This document shows, piece after piece, positions 8,288-16,231 of a DNA stretch of 64,000 bases. The stretch is taken from assembly GCF_027286305.1 (NCBI RefSeq), contig NZ_CP114599.1:2976001-3040000 (forward strand), in the 5' to 3' direction. The position numbers and the translations under genes were made by a program. The notes under the pieces were generated by a model. It had not been told where the DNA came from. It did no database searches and saw nothing but the letters and a program-made list of their open reading frames with translations. Origin of the DNA: Phenylobacterium sp. NIBR 498073. Its GTDB lineage: Bacteria; Pseudomonadota; Alphaproteobacteria; Caulobacterales; Caulobacteraceae. Position 1 is the first letter of the stretch. Each line of letters opens with the position of its first letter.

Positions 8288-9064
8288 TCAAGTCCCGGGC
8301 GAGGCGCCGCGCCGATAGCGCCGCAGGCCCAGGTGGAACAGCCCCGCGGCCAAGGCGCCGTAGCCGAGCGCCGAGGCGACCACGACGGCCACGGTGCCCA
8401 CGCTCGGTTCGCGCAGCATCTTCACCGGCGCCAGCACCACGAACGCCGCGGGCAGGACCGTATAGGCCGCGACCTTCACCAGGCCCTGGTGGATCGAGCC
8501 CGGATAGCTGGAGAACAGCAGCGTGAAGTCGGTCAGGTCGCGGGCGAAGCTGCGCGCGCCGCTCGCCCAGAACGCCAGGCTGGCGAACGAGATCGCCGCG
8601 GAGACATAGACCGTGGCCCCGGCGCCGACGGCCAGGACCAGCAGCGGCGCCTGCGCCAAGCGCACCTGCGCGAACAGCACCAGCACCACGACGCCGCAGA
8701 CCAGGTCGCCCCAGGCCGTGGCGATGCTCTCGCGCGCCAGCAGCCGGGCGATCAGCCCCGCCGGCTGGGTCAGCAGGCCGTCCAGTTCGCCGCGCACGAT
8801 CGACCCGGCCATGTCGCGATAGCCGCCGGCCAGCGCTCCGGCCAGGCCGACGATGCACATGGTGAGCCCCAGCAGCAGGGCGACGTCGGCCATGCCCCAG
8901 CCGCCGACGCTGCGGAATCCGGCGAAGAACAGCGCCCACAGGGCCAGGAACACCACGTCGTTGACGATCATGCCGCCGACCTGCAGCGCGAAGTTGGCCT
9001 TGTCGGCGAAGGACATCCGCACCGAAGCGGCGGCCTCGGCGGCGTAGAGCTTGATGCACCGCAT
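8288..9064 (-). CDS. ABC-2 family exporter permease (second subunit)
   Basis: The 258-residue product has about six hydrophobic segments and the central 'VRGELDGLLTQPAGLIARLL' stretch seen in ABC2_membrane_6 (DUF990) permeases. These pair with an ATPase to export an unidentified lipid, drug or polymer. Its ATG overlaps the stop of the upstream permease (TGATG at 9062-9066), a sign of translational coupling. It is the third gene of the ABC operon. Confidence 0.82.
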   Translation of the reverse strand: MRCIKLYAAEAAASVRMSFADKANFALQVGGMIVNDVVFLALWALFFAGFRSVGGWGMADVALLLGLTMCIVGLAGALAGGYRDMAGSIVRGELDGLLTQPAGLIARLLARESIATAWGDLVCGVVVLVLFAQVRLAQAPLLVLAVGAGATVYVSAAISFASLAFWASGARSFARDLTDFTLLFSSYPGSIHQGLVKVAAYTVLPAAFVVLAPVKMLREPSVGTVAVVVASALGYGALAAGLFHLGLRRYRRGASPGT

Positions 9065-9888
9065 CACACTCCTCCCCGCCGCAGCACCTTGGCCAGGCCC
9101 GCGCGCCACAGCGCCAGGCACGCCGCGCTGAGCACGCCGATCCACAGCACCTGCCAGCCCAGCCCGACCAGGAACAGGTCCGGCGTCATGGTCATCGCCG
9201 CCGGCCAGTAAAGGTGCGCGGCGAACGGCGAGACCTTGGCCAGCCCCTCCATCAGCGGCGGATACAGCGTCACCGGCGCATAGAGCCCGCCCAGCAGGAA
9301 CATCAGCTTCTGGATCACCAGTTGGAAGGGCAGCACCCGCCGCGCCCAGAACGCCATCAGCCCGGCCAGGGCGTAGAGCAGCACCCCGACCACGACGCCC
9401 AGCACGCCCAGCACCAGCAGGCGCGGAAACGCCTCGGCGGGCGGCCAGGCGCGCCCCGACGCCGCCAGCAGCGCCAGCGCCGTGATCCCCAGGACCGTCA
9501 GCCGCACGAAGGCCGCGCCCAGGTTCTGGCTCAACACCTGGACGAGGTACGATTTGGGCCGCAGCAGGTGGGGCTCCAGTCCCCCAGAACGAATGTCGTC
9601 CTCCAGCCGCAGATGCGTGGCCGGCAACGACAGCGTCACCCATTCCGTCGCCCCGATGTAGAGCGCCAGCCCGCCGGCCGGCAGCGCATAGGCCAGCGTG
9701 CCGGGCAGCTGCTCGGCGGCCACCTTGTCCCACAACGCCGACAGCACCAGCAGCAGGATCACGAAGAACACGCAGCGCCCCGCCAGCACCGGCCAGGCCG
9801 CCAGGGTCTCGCCGGCCCCGACCCGCAGCGCTGCCCAGGCCGCGCCCGCCCCTCTCCGCGCTTCAACGACCGCCAGAGTAGATGTCAT
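9064..9888 (-). CDS. ABC-2 family exporter permease (first subunit)
   Basis: The 274-residue inner-membrane protein has about six hydrophobic segments and the motif 'DIRSGGLEPHLLRPKSYLVQVLSQNLG', typical of the DUF990-like partner permease. With the ATPase and the second permease it should form a heteromeric exporter. The start at 9888 lies inside the 3' end of the ATPase gene (26-base overlap) and its stop overlaps the next start, so all three subunits are probably made from one mRNA. Confidence 0.82.
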   Translation of the reverse strand: MTSTLAVVEARRGAGAAWAALRVGAGETLAAWPVLAGRCVFFVILLLVLSALWDKVAAEQLPGTLAYALPAGGLALYIGATEWVTLSLPATHLRLEDDIRSGGLEPHLLRPKSYLVQVLSQNLGAAFVRLTVLGITALALLAASGRAWPPAEAFPRLLVLGVLGVVVGVLLYALAGLMAFWARRVLPFQLVIQKLMFLLGGLYAPVTLYPPLMEGLAKVSPFAAHLYWPAAMTMTPDLFLVGLGWQVLWIGVLSAACLALWRAGLAKVLRRGGV

Positions 9889-10840
9889 GGATCACCTCCT
9901 CCATCGGAGGGTCCTCGATGGTCACGTCCTCGATGCCGCCTTGGGCCAGGGCCGCGGCGATCACCTGCTCGACGCGGGTGACGCGGGTGTCGACCTCCAG
10001 CACCGTGTTATGCGCCGCAGCCGACCGTCGGCTGACTCCGGGCAGGTCCAGGCACACCTCCGCGCTCGCCGACTGCAGCGTCACGACCTTGCGGCCCAGG
10101 AACCGGCGGCGCAGCTGGTCGGTCGGCTGATCGACGACGATCCGGCCCTCGCCGATCACGATCACCCGCTCGCAGACCAGTTCGATGTCGCGGGTGTCGT
10201 GCGAGGTCAGCGCCACGGTCAGTCCATGGTCGCGGGCGTGCTCGCGCACGAAGTCGCGGATCGCGACCTTGGCGGTCACATCCAGCCCGATGGTCGGCTC
10301 GTCCAGGAACAGCAGTTGCGGCCCATGCAGCAGGCTGGCGGTGATCTCGCAGCGCATCCGCTGGCCCAGCGACATGCGATTGACCGGCTGATCCATCAGC
10401 TCGGCCAGGGCGAAGCGCTCGGACAGCTCGCCGAGCCGCCGGCGCGCCACCGCCGCATCCTGGTCGTAGATCTTGGCCAGCAGCGCGAAGGAATCCCGCG
10501 CCGGCAGCTCGCCCCATAGTTGCGAGCGTTGCCCGAACACCACCCCGATCCGGTAGGCCAGCGCCTTGCGCTCGCGCCAGGGGACCAACCCCAGCACCTG
10601 CGCCTCGCCGGCCGTCGGCTCCAGGATGCCCGACAGCATCTTCAACGTGGTCGACTTGCCCGCCCCGTTCGGCCCGATGATCGCCACGCGTTCGCCCGGC
10701 GCGATGTCGAACGACACCCCGGCCACGGCCTCGATGGTCACTTGCTGGGACGAAAACGCGCCTGCCAGCCCACGGCCGCGCTTGGCGTAGCTATAGCGCT
10801 TGCAGAGGTTCCGGACGGTGATGGCGGGCGTGGTCGACAT
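9863..10840 (-). CDS. ABC-2 exporter ATP-binding protein
   Basis: The 325-residue product has Walker A GPNGAGKST (56-64), Q-loop region 'GVVFGQRSQLWGELPARDSF', signature MSLGQ (156-160), Walker B LLFLDEPT (Asp180-Glu181) and the H-loop 'TSHD'. The 'FGQRSQLWW/GELP' stretch is characteristic of ATPases paired with DUF990 permeases. About 90 C-terminal residues form an accessory domain. I chose ATG 10840 (MSTTPAIT) rather than the ATG 33 bases upstream because it gives the family N-terminus; neither has a clear ribosome binding site. First gene of the five-gene operon ending with the acyl-CoA dehydrogenase. Confidence 0.88.
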   Translation of the reverse strand: MSTTPAITVRNLCKRYSYAKRGRGLAGAFSSQQVTIEAVAGVSFDIAPGERVAIIGPNGAGKSTTLKMLSGILEPTAGEAQVLGLVPWRERKALAYRIGVVFGQRSQLWGELPARDSFALLAKIYDQDAAVARRRLGELSERFALAELMDQPVNRMSLGQRMRCEITASLLHGPQLLFLDEPTIGLDVTAKVAIRDFVREHARDHGLTVALTSHDTRDIELVCERVIVIGEGRIVVDQPTDQLRRRFLGRKVVTLQSASAEVCLDLPGVSRRSAAAHNTVLEVDTRVTRVEQVIAAALAQGGIEDVTIEDPPMEEVIHDIYSGGR

Positions 10841-11083
10841 GGGCGGGGCTCGGATGGCGGGTCTGGGGGGCAAGGGCTGGGCATGCGAAGTACGTCGGGC
10901 GCGGGTAAGCGAGCCCTTGGTAATTCGGCATGTTCGAAGCCTTGCCGGCCATCGCGTTCAAATCCGATCCGCCGCGACACGTTCGCGGAACATGGGTAGG
11001 TGTATGGCCACCCGCGCAGCTTTGCAACCGTCAGGCGCAAGGCCGCGAAATTGCGCGCCTCCGTTCATGGGCGAGCGCGCCGA

Positions 11084-11674
11084 TCAGCGCGGGCGGAACA
11101 GCGCCTCCAGACCCTGGATCACGTCTTCCATCAGCGGCGAATTCCCGCTTTCGTCGGCCTGGGTGAGCGAGGCCGCGCCATGGCCGCAGGCCCAGACCGC
11201 CAGGGCGACCTTATGGATCACGGCCGGCTCGACCCCCTGCTGGCTGGGCGCGGCGGCGATCAGCTCGCGCAGCACGGCGAAGGCGCGGTCGCGGGCCTCG
11301 GCCACATCGGCCTCGCCCATCAGCGCAGCGTCGAACATGAGCTCGTAGAGCGCCGGCTGGGCCCGGGCGAAATCGAAATAGGCCAGAGCCGTGGTGCGGA
11401 TCGGCGTCGCCCCGCCCTGGGCCGCGGCCTCCCGCAGGCTGGCCTCCAATTCGCGGAACCCCATCGCCGCCAACCCGGCCAGCAGCGCGGCCTTCGAGGC
11501 GTAGTGGTGATAGACCGACCCCGCCGCGATCCCTGCGCGCCCTGCTAGCGCCCGCAGGTTCATCTCCGAGCGACCGCCGCTCTCCAGCAGCGCCCGCGCC
11601 TCGTCCAGCAGCAAGGTGCGCAGGTTGCCGACATGGTACGGGCGTCGGCGGGAGCCCTGGTCGGTCCACGTCAT
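11084..11674 (-). CDS. TetR/AcrR family transcriptional regulator
   Basis: The 196-residue product has an N-terminal helix-turn-helix (about residues 40-68: 'LRALAGRAGIAAGSVYHHYASKAALL') and an all-helical ligand-binding domain with Cys/His near 'VWACGHGAAS'. It is divergent from the flavin monooxygenase gene at 11876, with 201 bases between, so it most likely controls that gene and itself. TetR proteins usually repress until a small hydrophobic ligand binds; a substrate of the monooxygenase is a reasonable guess. Confidence 0.85.
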   Translation of the reverse strand: MTWTDQGSRRRPYHVGNLRTLLLDEARALLESGGRSEMNLRALAGRAGIAAGSVYHHYASKAALLAGLAAMGFRELEASLREAAAQGGATPIRTTALAYFDFARAQPALYELMFDAALMGEADVAEARDRAFAVLRELIAAAPSQQGVEPAVIHKVALAVWACGHGAASLTQADESGNSPLMEDVIQGLEALFRPR

Positions 11675-11875
11675 TGCGCAGCTCCGGCGGGGCCGTACTC
11701 GATCGAATGCGCGCAGGCCCAGCGTGGCATGGCGTCCTCCCTATTGGCCCGATGTTCTCAAGCCGGCCACGGCTTGTCGAGGCCGGCGTCCGCCCCAGCG
11801 CGTCAAAGTGAGCGTTGATAACCCAGCCGCCCGCCGTTAGCGTCCCGCATACAAGAATTATTCGGGGAGCACGAC
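11675..11875. promoter_or_regulatory. Divergent promoter region, TetR gene / monooxygenase gene
   Basis: The region carries TCGATCGA (11699-11706), a perfect palindrome 25 bases upstream of the TetR start. Towards the monooxygenase there is a weak sigma-70-like pair, TTGATA (11815-11820) and TAGCGT (11838-11843), spaced 17 bases. GGGGAG about ten bases before 11876 is the ribosome binding site. No long TetR-style operator is obvious. Confidence 0.35.
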
Positions 11876-13333
11876 ATGGCCGCGGACGTGAAGGTCGCCA
11901 TTCTGGGCGCTGGCTTTGCGGGGCTCTGCATGGGCCTGCGGCTCAAGGCGCAGGGCGAGTCGTCATTCGTGATCCTCGAAAAGGCCGACCGCGTCGGCGG
12001 CACCTGGCGCGAAAACATCTATCCCGGCGCCGGCTGCGACATCCCCAGCCACCTCTACTCCTACTCCTTCGCGCCGAACCCGGACTGGCCCGAAGTCTAT
12101 TCCGCCCAGCCCGACATCCTCGCCTACATCGAGGGCGTCGTGGACCGCCACGAGCTCGCCAGCCACATTCGGCTGGGCGCCGAGGTCGTCGGCGCGGCCT
12201 GGGACGAGGCCGCGGGCCTTTGGTCGATCTCCCTCGCGGACGGCTCGCGCCTCACGGCCGAGGCCTTCGTCACCGCCTGGGGCCAGCTCAACCGACCCAA
12301 GCTGCCGGAGATCGAAGGGCGCGACAGCTTCGCGGGCCCGGCCTTCCATTCGGCCCGCTGGGACGCCTCGACGGACCTGGCCGGCAAGCGCGTGGCGGTG
12401 ATCGGCAACGGCGCCAGCGCCATCCAGTTCGTCCCGGAGATCGCCAAGATCGCCGGCCGGCTGACCCTCTTCCAGCGCTCGCCGAACTGGATCGTGCCGC
12501 GCATGAACCGGCCCTACACCGACGAGGAAAAGGCCCAGTTCCGCGCCCAACCAGAGCTGATGGAAAAGGTCCGCAGCGAGATCTTCCAGATGGCCGAGGA
12601 CCGGCTGATCGCCAAGCGGAACGGGACCGCGCCGGTCGAGGAGGTCCCGATCCCGCTGGCCCACCTGCACGCCCAGGTCGCCGACCCCGAGCTGCGCGCC
12701 AAGCTGACCCCGGACTACGAGATGGGCTGCAAGCGGGTGCTGATCTCCAACGACTTCTACCCCGCCCTGACCCGGCCGAACGTCGAGCTGGTCACGGACG
12801 CCATCGCCCGCCTGACGCCGCAGGGCGTGGTCGACGCCACGGGTCGCCTGCACGAGGTGGACGTGGTGATCTACGCCACCGGTTTCGAGACCAAGTCCTT
12901 CGCCGGCGAGACCGCGATCAGCGGCCAGGGCGGCGTCACCCTGGCCCAGGCGTGGAAGGCCGGGCCGGAGGCCTATCTGGGGATCACCGTCGCCGGTTTC
13001 CCCAATCTTTTCATGCTCTACGGGCCGAATACGAACCTGGGCCACAACTCGATCATCTACATGATCGAGGCCCAGGTCGGCTACGTCCTGCAGGCCCTGG
13101 CCCAGGCGCGGCCGCTGTCGGTCAGCCCCGCGGTGCAGAGCGCCTACAACGACAAGCTCCAGGCCGAGCTCGCCCACACCCCGTGGGCCGGGACCTGCAC
13201 TAGTTGGTACAAGACCCCGGAAGGCAAGATCCTCAACAACTGGCCCGCCTCGGCGCAGGCCTACGCCGAAGCGGTCGCCCGCTTCGACGCCTCGGCCTAC
13301 CAGCACGCCCGCGCCGCCGAGCCGGCCGAATAG
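11876..13333 (+). CDS. Baeyer-Villiger-type flavin monooxygenase
   Basis: The 485-residue product has two dinucleotide-binding motifs, GAGFAG (11-16) for FAD and GNGASA (176-181) for NADPH. Between them is the fingerprint FAGPAFHSARWD (151-162), matching FxGxxxHxxxW(P/D) of Baeyer-Villiger monooxygenases. Such enzymes insert one oxygen next to a carbonyl to give esters or lactones, or oxidise heteroatoms. 'VVIYATGFET' and 'YGPNTNLGHNSIIYMIE' are also family motifs. The start is supported by a nearby GGGGAG. The divergent TetR gene suggests substrate induction. Its 3' end is one base from the stop of the convergent RTX gene. Confidence 0.9.
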   Translation: MAADVKVAILGAGFAGLCMGLRLKAQGESSFVILEKADRVGGTWRENIYPGAGCDIPSHLYSYSFAPNPDWPEVYSAQPDILAYIEGVVDRHELASHIRLGAEVVGAAWDEAAGLWSISLADGSRLTAEAFVTAWGQLNRPKLPEIEGRDSFAGPAFHSARWDASTDLAGKRVAVIGNGASAIQFVPEIAKIAGRLTLFQRSPNWIVPRMNRPYTDEEKAQFRAQPELMEKVRSEIFQMAEDRLIAKRNGTAPVEEVPIPLAHLHAQVADPELRAKLTPDYEMGCKRVLISNDFYPALTRPNVELVTDAIARLTPQGVVDATGRLHEVDVVIYATGFETKSFAGETAISGQGGVTLAQAWKAGPEAYLGITVAGFPNLFMLYGPNTNLGHNSIIYMIEAQVGYVLQALAQARPLSVSPAVQSAYNDKLQAELAHTPWAGTCTSWYKTPEGKILNNWPASAQAYAEAVARFDASAYQHARAAEPAE

Positions 13334-13334
13334 G

Positions 13335-16130
13335 TCAGCCGAACACGAAGTCGGCGGCGCTCAGCGCCGACTTCGCGACCCCGACCAGCACGATGGTCTG
13401 GCCGGCGAGATTGACGACCGTATTGCCGCCGTCGGCGACAAGCTTGCTCGACAGCGCCGCGAAATCCGCCGCGTCCGTGCTCGAGATGGCTATGCGGTCG
13501 CCCTCGGCCGACGAGAAGTCCATCACCACGTCGCGGCCGCTCCCGGCCCTGAAGTTGAACAGGTCCGCGCCCGCTCCGCCGAGCAGCACATCGTCGCCGA
13601 GGTCGCCGGACAGGTAGTCGTCGCCGGCCCCGCCGACCACGGTGTCGGCGCCCTGCCCGCCCAGCACGGTGTCGCGGCCCAGGTCCCCGACCACATAGTC
13701 GCTCCCTGCGCCGCCCTGGACGAAATCGTCGCCCTGGCCGCCGAATACGCTGTCGTTGCCCAGGTCGCCGAACAGCAGATCCGCCCCGGCGTTGCCGTGC
13801 ACGAAGTCGTTGTCCTGGCCGCCGCGGACGATGTCATCGCCGCCGCCGCCGCTCAGGGTGTCGGCGCCGGTGTTGCCCTGGATCAGGTCGGCGCCGGCCG
13901 CGCCGGCGACGCTGTCGGCGCCGGGACCGGCCGACACCTGCCCCCCGCCCGATGGCAGGCTGATCACGTCATCCTCGCTCACAGGCTGCGGCGGGACATA
14001 ACCGACTTGGTAGTTGTTCGAAATCGCGATGCTGGCCCCGGAGTTGCCCGCAACGTCGAGGACGCCCCAGGTATCGAGCACGATCAGGTTGGTCGGGTCG
14101 ACCACGCCAGCGCTCGGCGTCAGCGTCGCGGTCCAGGTGACACCGCCGTCGGCGGTGCTCAGGTTCGAGAGTCCCCCGTTGGCGACCGACAGATCGTGGA
14201 TTGTTAACCCGCTCACCGCCTCTGAGAAGGTGATCGTGACCAGACTCGTCTGCCCAGCCTGCAGCTGCGCGTCGGCGACCGCGATCGTCGCCGTGGGGCG
14301 GGCGGTGTCGACCGCATAGTTGTTGGAGTCGACCGTCCCCGATCCGGCGTTGCCGCTTGCGTCCGCCCTCACACCGGTCCTGTCCAGGACGATGAAGTTT
14401 ACGCTGTCCTGCACGTCGGAGGCCGGCGTGAGCGTCGCGGTCCACGTCACGCCCCCATCGCCGGAGGTCAGGTTCGAAACCGCGCCGTTGTCGACCTGCA
14501 GGTCCGCTGTAGTGAAGCCGCTCACGGCTTCCGAGAAGGTGATGGTGACGTCGGTCGTCTCGCCGACCGCCAGCGCCGTGTCCGCGACGACGATGCTCGC
14601 TGTGGGCCGCACTGTATCGATCGTGAAGTTGGCCGAACTCGGCGTTCCGATCCCGGCGTTTCCGGCCAGGTCGGCGACGCCGGCGTTGTTCAGGATGATC
14701 AGGTTGCTTGAGTCGCGGACGCCCACATTTGGAGTGAAGACGCCGATCCAGGTGACGCCGCCGTCGCTGCTGTTCAACCCCGAAATCGCCCCGTTCGGGA
14801 TCGACAGGTCGGCTGCGGTGAAACCCGTCACAGCTTCCGAAAAGGTGATCGTCACCTCTGAGCTCTTGCCGGCCTTCAAGGCCGCATCGGCCATGACGAT
14901 CGTCGCGGTCGGCCTCACGGCGTCCACGACATAGTTCGGAGAATCGGTCGACCCCACCCCGGCATTGCCGGCCTGGTCAGAGACCCCGGTCAGGTCGGCG
15001 CGAATGATGTTGCTCGTATTGGTGACGCCCACCGCGGGTGTCAGGGTCGCCGTGTAAACGATGTTGTCGCTGGTGGTCAGTCCCGACAGCGTGCCGTTGT
15101 CGACAGTCAACGCGCCGAGGCCGAAACCGGTCACGGCTTCTGAGAACGTGAAGGTGACGTCGCTGGACTGCCCGATCCCCAGGGCCGGATCGGCCAGGCT
15201 GATCGAGACGGTCGGCGCGCGCGTGTCGAACGAGATCGGCGCGGTGGAGCCTCCGCCCCCTTGGTTGCCGACGCTGTCGGTGTAGGAGCCTGACGCCACC
15301 GAAACTCTGGCTTCGCCAGCGTCCACACCGGCAGTCGGGGTGAAGGTCGCCTTGTAGACGCCCCCGCCCATATTGGTCAGGCTAGAGACGATTCCACCGG
15401 AGACAACAATGTCGCTGGCCGTAAAGCCGGTCGGCACGGAGGAAAACGTGAAGGTAAGCTCTGTATCCTCACCCGCCTTGAGCGTCCCATTGGCGGCGGT
15501 GACGGCCACCGACGGTCCCAAGGTGTTGATCGCGATCGCGGAGCTCGAACCGCCCGCGCCGCTGTTTCCAGAGGTGTCGGTGTAGGCGCCTGCCGCCAGC
15601 GACACCGAGCCCAGGAACCCGGCCAATCCCGCACTGGGCGTGAAGTCCACCGTGTAGACCAGGGGATCCGCGGTTCCGACCAGCGAGCCCAGCGTGCCGC
15701 CTGTAGCCGACAGGTCGCCGAGGCTGAAGCCTGTCGGAGCCTCGGAAAAGGTCAGGGTGATCGTCGCGCTCTCGCCGGACCGCAGCGTGGCGGTCGATGA
15801 CGAGATCGACACCGTCGGCGCGAGGGTGTCCACCGGGATCGCCGGGCTCGCGCCCGCCAGGCCCGGATCGCCGCTCAGGTTGGTATAGCTCCCCGCAGCA
15901 ACGGACAGTCCTGCGCTTACGCCGCTCAATCCCGCCCCGGGAGTGAGGTCCGCCGTGTAGACTAGAGGGTCGCCGGCGTTGCTCAGCCCCGACAACGTCC
16001 CGTTCGTGACGGTCACGTCTTCTGCGGTGAAGCCGACCGGAGCCTCGGTGAAAGTGAAGGTCGCCCTCGCCTGATCGCCGATCTTCAGCGCGGACTTGTC
16101 AAAGGTGATGATGACGCTGGGTGCGGGCAT
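13335..16130 (-). CDS. Large Ig-like-repeat and RTX calcium-binding protein, type I secreted
   Basis: The 931-residue product has no signal peptide. Residues 1 to about 720 form seven tandem Ig-like domains of about 100 residues, each opening with a pattern like 'TVSIS..ALGIGQSSDVTFTFSEA' and closing with 'DT.RP'. Repeats 1-3 end in 'GSYTD..GN.G' and repeats 4-7 in 'GV.D.AGNAG', so two subfamilies are fused. Residues 735-860 are 14 glycine/aspartate-rich RTX nonapeptides, which bind calcium after export. The last 70 residues resemble the C-terminal signal of type I secretion. It is probably an adhesin or surface protein; no ABC/HlyD transporter is adjacent. Codon third positions in the Ig part look less GC-biased than in neighbouring genes, which may reflect repeat evolution or transfer. 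Confidence 0.85.
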   Translation of the reverse strand: MPAPSVIITFDKSALKIGDQARATFTFTEAPVGFTAEDVTVTNGTLSGLSNAGDPLVYTADLTPGAGLSGVSAGLSVAAGSYTNLSGDPGLAGASPAIPVDTLAPTVSISSSTATLRSGESATITLTFSEAPTGFSLGDLSATGGTLGSLVGTADPLVYTVDFTPSAGLAGFLGSVSLAAGAYTDTSGNSGAGGSSSAIAINTLGPSVAVTAANGTLKAGEDTELTFTFSSVPTGFTASDIVVSGGIVSSLTNMGGGVYKATFTPTAGVDAGEARVSVASGSYTDSVGNQGGGGSTAPISFDTRAPTVSISLADPALGIGQSSDVTFTFSEAVTGFGLGALTVDNGTLSGLTTSDNIVYTATLTPAVGVTNTSNIIRADLTGVSDQAGNAGVGSTDSPNYVVDAVRPTATIVMADAALKAGKSSEVTITFSEAVTGFTAADLSIPNGAISGLNSSDGGVTWIGVFTPNVGVRDSSNLIILNNAGVADLAGNAGIGTPSSANFTIDTVRPTASIVVADTALAVGETTDVTITFSEAVSGFTTADLQVDNGAVSNLTSGDGGVTWTATLTPASDVQDSVNFIVLDRTGVRADASGNAGSGTVDSNNYAVDTARPTATIAVADAQLQAGQTSLVTITFSEAVSGLTIHDLSVANGGLSNLSTADGGVTWTATLTPSAGVVDPTNLIVLDTWGVLDVAGNSGASIAISNNYQVGYVPPQPVSEDDVISLPSGGGQVSAGPGADSVAGAAGADLIQGNTGADTLSGGGGDDIVRGGQDNDFVHGNAGADLLFGDLGNDSVFGGQGDDFVQGGAGSDYVVGDLGRDTVLGGQGADTVVGGAGDDYLSGDLGDDVLLGGAGADLFNFRAGSGRDVVMDFSSAEGDRIAISSTDAADFAALSSKLVADGGNTVVNLAGQTIVLVGVAKSALSAADFVFG
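13551..13928 (-). repeat. RTX nonapeptide array with a 27-residue higher-order repeat
   Basis: Fourteen nine-residue units (GGxGxDxxx type) lie end to end. From the fifth unit the pattern recurs every three units: a GQ-type unit, an AG-type unit and a DLG-type unit (DLGNDSVFG, DLGRDTVLG, DLGDDVLLG). This shows recent duplication of an 81-base block. The array encodes residues 735-860 of the secreted protein. Confidence 0.8.
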
Positions 16131-16231
16131 GGTGTCTCAATCAAGCGGGACTCTAACTCCCCACGAATGCCCGGATCGCGCACAAAACACCATCTAAAGT
16201 CGTGGTAAATGCGTACTTCTAGCCAGAATGG

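Noticed and set aside
10958..10980. tRNA-like T-arm sequence (GTTCAAATCC) upstream of the ABC ATPase gene
   Set aside because: The flanking bases do not pair into a T stem, and no D-arm, anticodon stem or acceptor stem can be built around it on either strand.
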